Source: Terramyces sp. JEL0728
Lineage: Eukaryota > Chytridiomycota > Chytridiomycetes > Rhizophydiales > Terramycetaceae
Assembly (NCBI GenBank): GCA_027603945.1
Contig: JADIIU010000070.1
Span: forward strand, 1-64,000
DNA length: 64,000 nt
Direction of reading: 5' to 3'
Shown: piece after piece, positions 55,305-64,000 of the stretch
Numbering within the stretch: position 1 is the first letter of the stretch
How the letters are laid out: the number at the start of each line of letters is the position of its first letter
Program-made: the position numbers and the translations under genes
Notes under the pieces: generated by a model
The model's input: the letters and a program-made list of their open reading frames with translations, nothing else
What the model was told of the DNA's origin: nothing
The model's database searches: none

Positions 55305-55973
55305 TTACTTGCGATGCTTTGAAAATGCTTCAACGATAGTCGAGCCGTTTTTAATATCTGCCATGCACTTCTTGTCCATCTCTACTCTTACTTTGCACTC
55401 TTTAGCAACCAACTCCACATGCTCGATTGGGACTCTAACTACCCCATCTTCATCTGCAACAATAATGTCGCCTGTTTTAACTACTACTGGCCAGGCAGTA
55501 GCTTCCCCAACTGTAATTGGCTCCGTAACTCTGGTTGGTCGGCAAAAAGGTGCTGCTCCCATTGTTGATTGGCCGCTAGCCCACACTGGAAAATCAAATT
55601 CACGTATTTCACCAACATCTCTAATATTTCCGTCAATTACTGCGCCAATTACTCCAACACTCTTGGCTCTTGCAGTCATCAACCCTCCCCAAACGGCATT
55701 TGGAGCTTCCCTGTGGGCTTTGATTACAATAATTGATCCGGGAGGTGCTGTATCTACATGGTTTATCTTTGCTTTTGGTGCAGAAGTATTCGAGGCCAAG
55801 ACAAATTCTACAGTATAAGCTGGGCCAGATATTCGAACTGGGCTTTTTGGTGAATATGGAACAGCTTTAGGGAAATGTCCGATAATATTTAAATTGACAA
55901 GTTTGCAGAGCGCATCTGATATATCGCAACTCGCATATGGCTCTAAAAGTGAGATTGCCGTTTGTGTGTCCAT
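55305..55973 (-). CDS. RraA-family / HMG aldolase-like protein
   Basis: A single exon from ATG 55973, 222 aa. The RraA fold signature is WGGLMTARAKSVGVIGAVI followed by DGNIRDVGEIREFDFPVWA, with the metal/substrate Arg and Asp in place, and VADEDGVVRVP near the end. Relatives include 4-hydroxy-4-methyl-2-oxoglutarate aldolase/oxaloacetate decarboxylase and the bacterial RNase E regulator RraA. Residues for aldolase activity look present. Convergent with UTP7, 18 bp between stops. Confidence 0.9.
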   Translation of the reverse strand: MDTQTAISLLEPYASCDISDALCKLVNLNIIGHFPKAVPYSPKSPVRISGPAYTVEFVLASNTSAPKAKINHVDTAPPGSIIVIKAHREAPNAVWGGLMTARAKSVGVIGAVIDGNIRDVGEIREFDFPVWASGQSTMGAAPFCRPTRVTEPITVGEATAWPVVVKTGDIIVADEDGVVRVPIEHVELVAKECKVRVEMDKKCMADIKNGSTIVEAFSKHRK

Positions 55974-56009
55974 CAAAAGTCAAGAAAAATCAATTGGAGT
56001 GATAATTTA

Positions 56010-59000
56010 TTATTCAGAGTCATAATGCTTTTTGGCAAGTTCGCGGATCAATTGAGAGTTGGCTTTGCCTGAAGCTTCCACCAACTCACTGAAAATTGAG
56101 TTTGGGTTGGACAGCAGATTGTGTGGGCAGTCAAATTCGGCCAATTCGCCTCCATCCAAGACAAGCACTCTATCAAACTCGGCAATTGTATTGATTCTAT
56201 GTGCGATACTGATTACCGTGGTATTCTTGAAATTGTCGAAAATGGCCTTTTGGATCAGTGTATTGGATTCCTCATCGACTGAAGACGTTGCTTCGTCCAT
56301 CACCATGAGTTTAGGCTCCTTCAAGATTGCTCGTGAAAGACAGATAAGTTGCCTTTGCCCAACAGACAGGTTTTGGCCGTTTGAAGTTATCGGAGCGTCA
56401 AGCTTTTCAGCCAATTGGGCAATATATTCCTTTAGACCAGAGTGTTCCAAAGCTTTCCATAGTTGATCGTCTGTATACAAGTTTTCATGATCCAAGTTGG
56501 ATCTAACCGTCCCTTCAAACAAAACAGGATCTTGGGGAATCATCTGCAAGCGACTTCTTAAAGCAGTTAGCCCAAGTTTGGAAATATCTAATATTAATTT
56601 TGTGCGTACCTTGATCATCAATGAAAACTTTTCCTTTTGTTGGCTCCATGATTCTAAAGAAAGCAGTTACCAAAGTCGATTTGCCAGATCCAGTTCTTCC
56701 TACAACACCAATATTTTCTCCGGGTTTAAATGATACAGAAAGATCTTTGATTACAGGGTAGGCGGGTCTTGATTGGTAACATAGCTGAAGATGCTCTATT
56801 TTAACAGCTCCGTTTGATGGCCAAATATGTTCTGCTGGATCATTGGCTAAAGCGAAAGAAGATTCCTTTGGAAGACTACGGCCATAATGATGTAGACGTT
56901 CAATCGAGTTCATTTCAGCTAATAATTAACAAAAAACTACCTTCACCAGAGCCAATCATTTCCAAAAATCTTCCAATCAGCTGTGCCAAATCTGGAACAT
57001 AGGTCAAGGCTAATCCCACGGATGCTGCTAATCCAACCGAGACGTTTTTTGAATATGCGGCAAGTATGCCCAGTGCCAATGCAATAAAGGAGGAGGAAAC
57101 CGCCAGTCTCATAGAGAGCCAAATCTTTGCGGAAAGGAAAATGTAATCGGCACTTTGGTATTGATCGATTAGCTTCCGCTGAACTTTGATAAAGTTCATT
57201 TCGCAACCATATGCTCTAATAGTAGACGAGCCTGCCAAAGTTTCAGAAACGTGAGAATCCAGTGGAGATTTTTGAGTTGATCGGATTCGTTTCAATTCGA
57301 TATTTGCCGGCTGGTATGTTTTGTACAAAAGGAAATATAGGACTCCAAGCACTAAAAATGCAACTACAATTAATACAACTTACTGATCAAGTACCACGAA
57401 GCTAAGCAGATAATCAAAATGGTTTGAGCCAAAGAAAAGAAACAATACAGGATGTTGAGCAAAACCATATGAAAGTTTAAATCTGTTGCGTTCACATCAG
57501 AACTCAGTCTATTTATAATTCTGCCAATAGGATTGCGATCAAAAAAGTAGATAGGAGCATTGAAAACCGCAGAGATTGCATTGTCATGTAAATTTTTTGA
57601 AGCACGATATGTCATAACAAACGATACCAAGAAGCTTCCAATGTTGAATACCGCAACGCAAACCGCTGCAATTCCATAAATCATCATATAAAATCCGTAT
57701 TTGCTGGTATCACTATCATTTGTCCAAGCTGTGAGCCACAGTGGGAGGAAAGTCTCACCGCCAACAGCAATTGTAACCCACAAAAGAGTCACAATAGGTA
57801 GGAACCACCCACCACATGCTTGTATGTACAATACAAATACTGAAGATTTGACGGAACCAACTTCCTTTTCCTCTTCTTCAATGAAACTACTTGCATCTTG
57901 CTTGTGTTCTTCCTTATGCTCATCATTCTGTTTTTCTTTGATTGTGTCGTGATCATCTTCAAACTTGTAGGCAGCAACCATATTCTTCAAAGTTCCGTTT
58001 TCGATTTCCAAAAGTTCATTGAACGACCCAGATTCACAGACTTTTCCTTGGTCAAGAACAACAACTTTATCAACCTGTTGAAGGAAATGAAGCTGGTGGG
58101 TAGCCAAAATAACAGTTTTGTTTTTCAAGTAACCTTGAATTGCATTTTGAAATACTTGGCGGCCAACTTGAGCATCCAACGAAGCAATTGGATCATCCAA
58201 TAAGTAGATATCAGCATCATAATATAATGCGCGGGCCAAAGCTAATCGAGATTTTTGTCCTCCAGATAAATTTACTCCGTTTTCTCCAATTTCAGTTTTG
58301 AGACCGTCAGCTAATTCTTTCAAGTCTTGCGAAAGACCACTAGCAGCGACACATTTGTTTAATTTTACATTATCTAGTGGTTGGTGGAAGAGAATATTCT
58401 TTTCAATAGATCCAGAAAGAATCCAAGGAATTTGTTGACAATAGGCAATTTTCCCATTAATATTATCTGTTCCGTTAACTCTCACCGCTTCGCCAATCAA
58501 TCCAGAAAACAGTGTACTCTTCCCGCTTCCGATTGGCCCGACTACACCTATCAATGACCCCTTTGCAATATTCAACTGCGGAATTTCCAGTAGAAACTGC
58601 GGCTTTGGCGAATCTGTTTTTGAATCCTCTTTTGTCTTTGAATCTTTCGCAGCTTCTTCCCACTTCCACTGGACGCTGTTTAATTCAACAGCATATTTTG
58701 AAATAGAGATTTTGTTGGCAGATGGCTCAACAGCAATTTCAGCGGCCAGTAAAAACCCAGATATTCTTTCGATCGAAACTTTTGCTCTATAGTAAGAGTC
58801 AAAAAATAGCTGCACGTCCCACATTACAGAAGCAATAATGTTGATGTAAGCTATGGCGGCAAACACGACTTCTGGAGTCATTGTATGTCCAGTACCAGCA
58901 TATGTCAGGAATAGTCCAATACATACACCCACAGGAGCCAAACCAGATATACCTTGAACAAAACTAATGTATAGCATAAAATTGATGATTGCCTTGAGTT

Positions 59001-59986
59001 GTTTGTTTCGAAGCACCATATACTTTTCTTTGAAATATTGTTCCATTGCATGAAATTTAACCACCTTGATTCCATACAACATCTCGCGAAGGATCTGAAT
59101 TCTTGCATCCCCAGTCTTCATGATTGCACCCATAAATTTACCCATATATGGCCCGCCAACACTGGAGATCAACAAGAAAACTGAGAGAGCACCAATTCCC
59201 GCAAAAGTCGAGACTCCAACTAGAGAATATAAAAAGTAAAATGAAACAAGCAGCTGGATAGGAACGAGAATACAACTATTAAAACTGTTGATTCCTCTGG
59301 AGATTTGACTGATATCATTATTGATGATGTTCATGATTTTTCCTTCTGGAAATTCCTAAGTTAGATATAGCATACCAAACGGGATTTTGTGGATAGTTTA
59401 AGACTTTTTTCCAAGAGAACAGCCTGGAGGATAGAGTTTAATATTTGAGATGATTTTCTCTGCAAAATGGAGCAGTACGATTTACATATAGCACAGAGGA
59501 ATTGCACGCCAAATAGAACAAATGCCAAAGAAATACCGCTATTTAACCAGTACGAACCAAAATAATTTGGGTTTATCAACAAAATCATTTGTTGAAGTGC
59601 TTGAGGGTAAAATAGCATCAGTATAACGTTAAGCAGTGAGAAACACGTGGCCCACAAACTAACATTAACTAGAATTACACTTGAGATGATATCAATTTGA
59701 TAATATGAAGCAAGAAGTTTGGTTTTTTGTTGCTTTTTGGATTTTGCAAATATTGTTCAAGCTCCATTCTGTACGCATCGAATTTCAGGGACAAGTATTC
59801 GCATGAATCTTTATCGCCTAGTTCATAGAGATCCTACAATTAAGAGTTGGCTACCTTGGCTTCTAGTGGTGCCCTTTTGCCTTGGATGAGCAATGGTGTT
59901 ATCCACGAAAGTGTAAAGAAGCTGAATGGATTTGGATTGATTTTTTGTTTTACTTGTATTGGCTCTTGCTTAAAGTCTTTTGGCAT
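56010..59986 (-). CDS. MRP/ABCC-type ABC transporter
   Basis: Minus-strand exons are 59855-59986, 59679-59833, 59376-59658, 57384-59355, 56941-57363, 56610-56918 and 56010-56587; introns 21, 20, 20, 20, 22 and 22 nt; 1283 aa. Two TMD-NBD halves without an N-terminal TMD0. NBD1 has GVVGPIGSGKST, LSGGQKSRLALARAL and YLLDDP (Asp in place of the catalytic Glu, normal for ABCC NBD1); NBD2 has GVVGRTGSGKST, LSVGQRQLICLSRA and VMDEATSSVD. ABCC proteins export conjugated organic anions, often into the vacuole. The start PFSFFTLSWITPLL is the family's typical lasso/TMD1 entry. Confidence 0.95.
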
Positions 59987-60375
59987 TATCCACCACTTTA
60001 CTCCCTAGCTTATTTATTCTGGATGTTGGTCCCAGGTCGGTGAACATTCGCCGAAATGTGGTAAAATCTCGGCTTGTTTATCGGAACGGTTCACCAAACA
60101 CAAAGTTAGGGCACCGCACGTCGTAAATCAGTTTATTGAATACGGTGTTTGAATCATGCTAATCATCTGCACGCTGGTGAGAGATTTGGTCCTAATGTTG
60201 CTGAATATCAAAATTTGACATGTAGACTTGAAGATTGCACATTCCAGCCCATTTTATCTTTTGTTGAGCACTTTCCAATCCTCTTGTAAGCGTAGGGACT
60301 GAAATTTTAGGAACGACGCGGGCCAAATAAACAAACATACAATAAAACGATCCCTCAAATGGTTTAAATCACACA
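59987..60375. promoter_or_regulatory. Divergent spacer between ABCC and SUR1-like genes, 389 bp
   Basis: No gene seen on either strand. A minus-strand open frame (60254-60511) only mirrors the SUR1-like coding region. The stretch should contain both promoters. Confidence 0.5.
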
Positions 60376-61266
60376 ATGAAATTATTATTTTCGAAAAGAA
60401 AACAAACAAAATACATCCAGCTGGTTCTCCTTGTATATATTGTATTCTTTGTGTATCCCAAATTTCGCTATATGTGGGTTGAAGATATTTGGAAATCCTA
60501 CGCTGTGACATCGCATCCAGGATTTACACCGCAATTGATCCCCAAAATCATTCATCAAACTTGGAAAAACGAGACTGTTCCTGCAAAGTGGGAAAATGCT
60601 GTCAATCAATGCCGATCAATATACAGCGGCTGGGAATATAGACTTTGGACGGATAAAGATGGCAGAGAGTTTATTAAAGAAAATTATCCAAGTTTTCTTT
60701 CTACGTTTGATGGATACAAATACCCAATCCAACGCGCCGACGCTCTGCGCTATTTCATTATTTTTCATTTCGGAGGAGTGTACCTGGATTTAGATGTCGG
60801 CTGCGCAGAAAATAGAATTGACCATTTGCTGCACTACGACGCAATCATTCCTAAAACTAAACCAGTCGGATACTCGAATGATGTGCTGATGGCTAAACCA
60901 AAGCATCCATTCTTTCTGCAACTCATCAATAACTTGAAACGATGGGACCATTCGTTCGTCTTGCCTTATTTAACAGTATTCTTTTCAACTGGACCAATGT
61001 ACCTCAATTTGCAATTTGGAAACTATCTTGAAATACATTCAGATGTCTTTGTACTGGATCCGGAATTGTATTCGGAAACTGAACAAAAACACTTTAAGCA
61101 TTATGAAGGCAACTCTTGGCACCAGTGGGATTCTTACTTGATATTTCTCATATGGAAGGCATTGCGATCGTGGTTTTGGATAGTGCTTGCCATTGCCGTC
61201 TATGCGCTCATAAGGAGATCAAAGAGAATTGCTGGAATTAAAGCAACCCCAATCCTACCAATTTAG
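60376..61266 (+). CDS. SUR1: MIPC synthase catalytic subunit-like GT32 mannosyltransferase
   Basis: A single exon of 296 aa, type II membrane topology at the N-terminus (YIQLVLLVYIVFFVYP). GT32 hallmarks are IPKIIHQTWKNETVP, GWEYRLWTDKD, ADALRYFIIFHFGGVYLDLD (DxD at the end; written in part) and the late NSWHQWDS motif, followed by a C-terminal TM pair. Yeast SUR1/CSG1 adds mannose to inositol-phosphoceramide in the Golgi. Related GT32 enzymes with other acceptors cannot be excluded. Confidence 0.88.
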   Translation: MKLLFSKRKQTKYIQLVLLVYIVFFVYPKFRYMWVEDIWKSYAVTSHPGFTPQLIPKIIHQTWKNETVPAKWENAVNQCRSIYSGWEYRLWTDKDGREFIKENYPSFLSTFDGYKYPIQRADALRYFIIFHFGGVYLDLDVGCAENRIDHLLHYDAIIPKTKPVGYSNDVLMAKPKHPFFLQLINNLKRWDHSFVLPYLTVFFSTGPMYLNLQFGNYLEIHSDVFVLDPELYSETEQKHFKHYEGNSWHQWDSYLIFLIWKALRSWFWIVLAIAVYALIRRSKRIAGIKATPILPI

Positions 61267-61306
61267 CCTATCCTTAGAAAAAACTATTATGTGAATGATA
61301 AATATA

Positions 61307-63154
61307 TTATGCTAATTTTGTACGCTTGCCTTGCCCTTTTGCCATATTGGAGGATTTTCTCTTTACAGAGTCAACCAAGTGCGATAATTCAATCTTTTGT
61401 TTGGATTTTAAATCAATTTCTGAGCCGTTGGGATGTTCAACATGTGCATTTGCAGCTCTTTTCTTTGACAGAATGTCCTTCATGGTTTTGGTCATTTTAA
61501 AGCTAGGATTAACAGGCAGTTACTTTGATTTTGTAGGATCTATAAAGTATTCGTGGTCAGTAAGGAGAGAAGTAAAACGCGAGTCATTCAAATCCATTTG
61601 GAAATCGTCTTGGGTTTCCAAGTTGGCCATTTTTTTCAATTGCTTCTTCTTTTGTTTCTTGTTCTTTGACTTTTCAGCTTTAATCACATCCTTTGCAGAA
61701 AAGTGGTCTCCCGCAGCTTTGTTGTCTTCGCTCATCATTAACAACTCCAGCTCGGCTCTCGATTTTGCTTTTTCAAGTCGTTCTTGCTTGTCCGTCTTTT
61801 TCTTTTCCTTTTTCTTTTCTATTTTAGGTTCGTCAAAATCAGAACCAAAGTCATGTTGGAAAAAGGGATCGTCCATATCATCGCGCTCACTTTCGGATTC
61901 TATGTTAGCTAGATCTACCTTCTTTGGCTGTTTGCTTGGTAGCCTTCTTTGCCTTTTTCTTTTCCCTCTGTTTTCTCAAATTTGCTTCAAAGACAGTCTC
62001 ATTACCCCTTTCCTGATATGAGTAATATTTACCTTTTCTTCTTTGATTTCTTCCAATCTCTTGGCTGCTTTTTCAGATAGACCTGGTGCAAAAGTGATTT
62101 CCATATCTTCACCTTCATCCTCATCTTCGTCGTCACCCAAAAGCGCTTTGTATTTATTTTTCAAATTTTCGTCAACATCTCCTTCAGAATCAGACGCTAA
62201 ATACGCATCAAAATCCATTTTTTTAATCTCGTCTTTTGTAAACTTTTTTTTAGTCGTTCTGGTTCTTTCAGGGTCTTCTGCGTCCCAAGTCAATTTGACG
62301 TTGGAGTGTTGCAATGCCTGAGTAACAAATTCAACTGGTTCATAGGCAACTGGCGGTTCAATGGCTTCATCATGTGGCTCATCGTCGAACTCCATTCCAT
62401 TTGGAATGTATCGTAGATCGAAAAAGTTTCCAGACGATTCAAATTCAGTTCCATCGCAGGCTTGGACTATTGCCCTGGCAGTATCAACAGAATCGCATTC
62501 ACAAACAGCATAGTAATATCTCAATCTTTCCATTTGGTATTTTCTTAATGCAGCCATATTGAAATCTTTGCCTTCATCGTTCTTTACTTTTCTGGCTTCT
62601 TTTCCTTTTGGAGCAAAGACTGCAGATGGTGGACCTTCAACTGCTTCCTGGGCCATTCTTTCTCTTCCAAATTCTGAAGGATAAATGCATACTTTTTTGA
62701 TAAATCCCTTTGCTGGTTTAAATCCGTCATAGATCTTGTACAAATCCTTTGCTTTGACATTATCCCAATCCAGATTAACAACGGCAAATCTGTTAGTTTC
62801 GTCTCCAGTAGGGATATCTTCATCCGCCCAAACACCCTCATCGACTTCTTCAATTTCCTCCTCTTCCAATTCAGATTCTTCTTCACTTGATTCTTCCAAA
62901 CCTTCTCCTCTGGCTAAATCCAGCCGGACATCCCCTTCACTACTCTCTTCTTCATCCAGCTTGTAAAATCTTTTCAAATCTTTTGGGACAGAAGACTCTT
63001 GCTGTCTACCATACTTGTCGACTTTAGCCTTTGACCCAAACTCTTTTGATTTCAGCATCCCAGAGAAACGCTCGTCTAATGCAATCTTGTTTGCATCCTT
63101 TTTTGGTTTCCTGAATCGAGGGTCTGTATGTACTTTTTTAAACCTTTCATCCAT
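61307..63154 (-). CDS. ESF1: ESF1 pre-rRNA processing protein
   Basis: Minus-strand exons are 62033-63154, 61919-62012, 61524-61899 and 61307-61502; introns GTAAATATTACTCATATCAG (20 nt), GTAGATCTAGCTAACATAG (19 nt) and one of 21 nt; 595 aa. ESF1 (ABTAP) works in 18S rRNA maturation. The core has DERFKKVHTDPRFRKPKK, RFAVVNLDWDNVKAKDLY, VCIYPSEFGRERM, and LRYYYAVCECDSVDTA; NUC153-like FTSLLTDHEYFIDPT lies near the C-terminus. Acidic and Lys-rich low-complexity segments are typical. Convergent with the SUR1-like gene. Confidence 0.95.
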
Positions 63155-63548
63155 TGTTGCGAAAAAACAAAAAAAAATCATTGGATTCCAAAATTGAGTT
63201 TAGAAATTGAACTGCAAGATAACTAATTTCACCAGTATGTTTCAAGCCGGTTCGGTTCATTTTGAGTGGAAAAAACTACAAAATCCCTTCTACAAACACT
63301 GTGGGAATACTAGTCTTGCTTGACATTACTAAAATAACTCTGATTCAGGTAGGTGGCAGCAATTTGGACGTTGATCTACCTCTGTTTCACTGCGCTGTGG
63401 ATTAGAGTGATAAATTGTTAAATGAGAGCAAAATCTGTCCAATTCCGTCATCTTACCAAGTTATTGGAAATTCGGCGCACTGATTTCATTGAAAACGGCT
63501 GATTCATCTCCCTTATTTCACCTTTTTTCAACTTTTCCAGAATAAAAA
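63155..63548. promoter_or_regulatory. Divergent spacer between ESF1 and RCH1-like genes, 394 bp
   Basis: No gene seen. T-rich tracts precede both starts (about 63155-63175 on the minus side, 63520-63548 on the plus side). Confidence 0.5.
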
Positions 63549-64000
63549 ATGAAGATAAAAGATATATACAATGGACTAGTAAAGCACTGGTTTATCCTTG
63601 GATTGATCCTCGTTATACTAATAGCAGCTGCATTTCCGGCATTGGGGAAAAAGAATGGAATTATTCATGCAGAATACACAGTTTCATATGGATGCATTAT
63701 TTTGATATTTTTATTGTCCGGACTTAGCTTGAAGACTAAAGCGCTAACGGAAGCGCTTGTTTATTGGCAGCTGATTTTAATTGTACAAGGAATTAGTTTG
63801 GTTTTTATACCTGCTTTCGGATATGGACTGGGGAAATTACTGGCGTTAGCTGCGTTTGATGCTAATCTGATCAGAGGTTCATATTACTAATATCAGGTAT
63901 AATTATTTGCTGCTCTTGCCCGACCACAATCTCTTCAAATGTGCTGATGACAAAAACCGCTGGTGGAAATGAGGCCGCATCATTGGTAAATGCAGTTATC
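63549..64000 (+). CDS. RCH1: RCH1/SLC10A7-type transporter (3' partial)
   Basis: Exon 1 is 63549-63876 and exon 2 begins at 63897 and runs off the window; the 20-nt intron is GTTCATATTACTAATATCAG. SLC10A7/Rch1 proteins are bile-acid-transporter-fold membrane proteins that restrain calcium influx in yeasts. Visible hallmarks are four N-terminal TM segments, the FLLSGLSLKTKAL motif, and, across the splice, CPTTISSNVLMTKTAGGNEA, the family's core motif. The splice in phase 1 gives GIIICCSCPTTIS. Confidence 0.92.

Noticed and set aside
61326..62966. Serine- and phenylalanine-rich plus-strand ORFs
   Set aside because: Antisense to the acidic and lysine-rich ESF1 gene; composition is a mirror artefact.
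1..64000. Prokaryotic or organellar origin
   Set aside because: Spliceosomal introns, ER/Golgi proteins and nuclear rRNA-processing genes show a eukaryotic nuclear genome.
1..64000. tRNA, rRNA, CRISPR arrays, intact transposons
   Set aside because: No tRNA-like internal boxes with stems, rRNA blocks, direct-repeat arrays, terminal repeats or transposase motifs were seen by eye; a tRNAscan and repeat search would be needed to exclude small ones.

Overview
The window is nuclear DNA from a eukaryote with a very compact, intron-rich genome, most likely an early-diverging zoosporic fungus or close relative. Fungal signs are a velvet-domain gene, a MIPC-synthase-type mannosyltransferase, a ThrE/PRM10-type transporter, MET2, FUR1-type uracil phosphoribosyltransferase, URA4-type dihydroorotase and a LAM-type sterol transporter. 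A Chibby homologue (basal body or cilium) and a parvin (integrin-linked adhesion) argue for a flagellated lineage near the base of the fungi. I cannot name the species.

The dominant feature is splicing. I infer just over 100 introns by hand, from reading-frame continuity plus family conservation. Nearly all are 18-24 nt long (mode 20), start GTAA, GTAT or GTAC, and end in a branch-like TTAAY/CTAAY/TTGAY motif placed 1-5 nt before the final AG. Only one clear long intron (59 nt) was seen. Simple ORF finding therefore breaks almost every gene, and several 3n introns without stops are silently read through. All CDS entries give exon joins in the evidence field; start and end are the outer limits.

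Layout. 1-5.7 kb: two DUF726/TMCO4-like copies flanking a 7TM protein, then parvin. 5.7-14.2 kb: LRR protein, MET2, WD-like protein, BCAS2/SPF27, ERV1, two tandem acyltransferase-3 paralogues. 15-24.4 kb: arrestin, FYV7, ArfGAP GCS1, DSS4, an SDR, a DnaJ-TMEM185 fusion, a TPR protein, a ThrE/PRM10 transporter. 24.7-31.3 kb: two Ca2+/H+ exchangers flanking a SMYD protein, an orphan and OST1. 31.4-37.7 kb: two DUF4360 secreted proteins, DUF427, TPA1, DTWD1, FUR1, BSD2/NDFIP, Chibby. 38-46.3 kb: a GT2 glycosyltransferase, LAM sterol transporter, YRA1, a tetraspanin, an alpha/beta hydrolase. 46.3-53.6 kb: a possible methyltransferase relic, velvet, WDR89, an orphan membrane protein, AP beta-adaptin, URA4. 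53.6-64 kb: UTP7, RraA-like, an MRP-type ABC transporter, SUR1-like, ESF1, and the 5' end of an RCH1/SLC10A7 transporter.

Themes are membrane traffic (GCS1, DSS4, arrestin, AP beta, BSD2, LAM, OST1), ribosome and RNA work (FYV7, UTP7, ESF1, YRA1, BCAS2, DTWD1, TPA1), calcium (two CAX exchangers, RCH1) and surface or signalling functions. Neighbours are functionally mixed, with no metabolic cluster. Genes are typically separated by 5-100 bp, several divergent pairs share 20-60 bp promoters, ATGs often follow a T-rich run, and AATAAA often lies at or just after the stop codon. No tRNA, rRNA, CRISPR or intact transposon was recognised.
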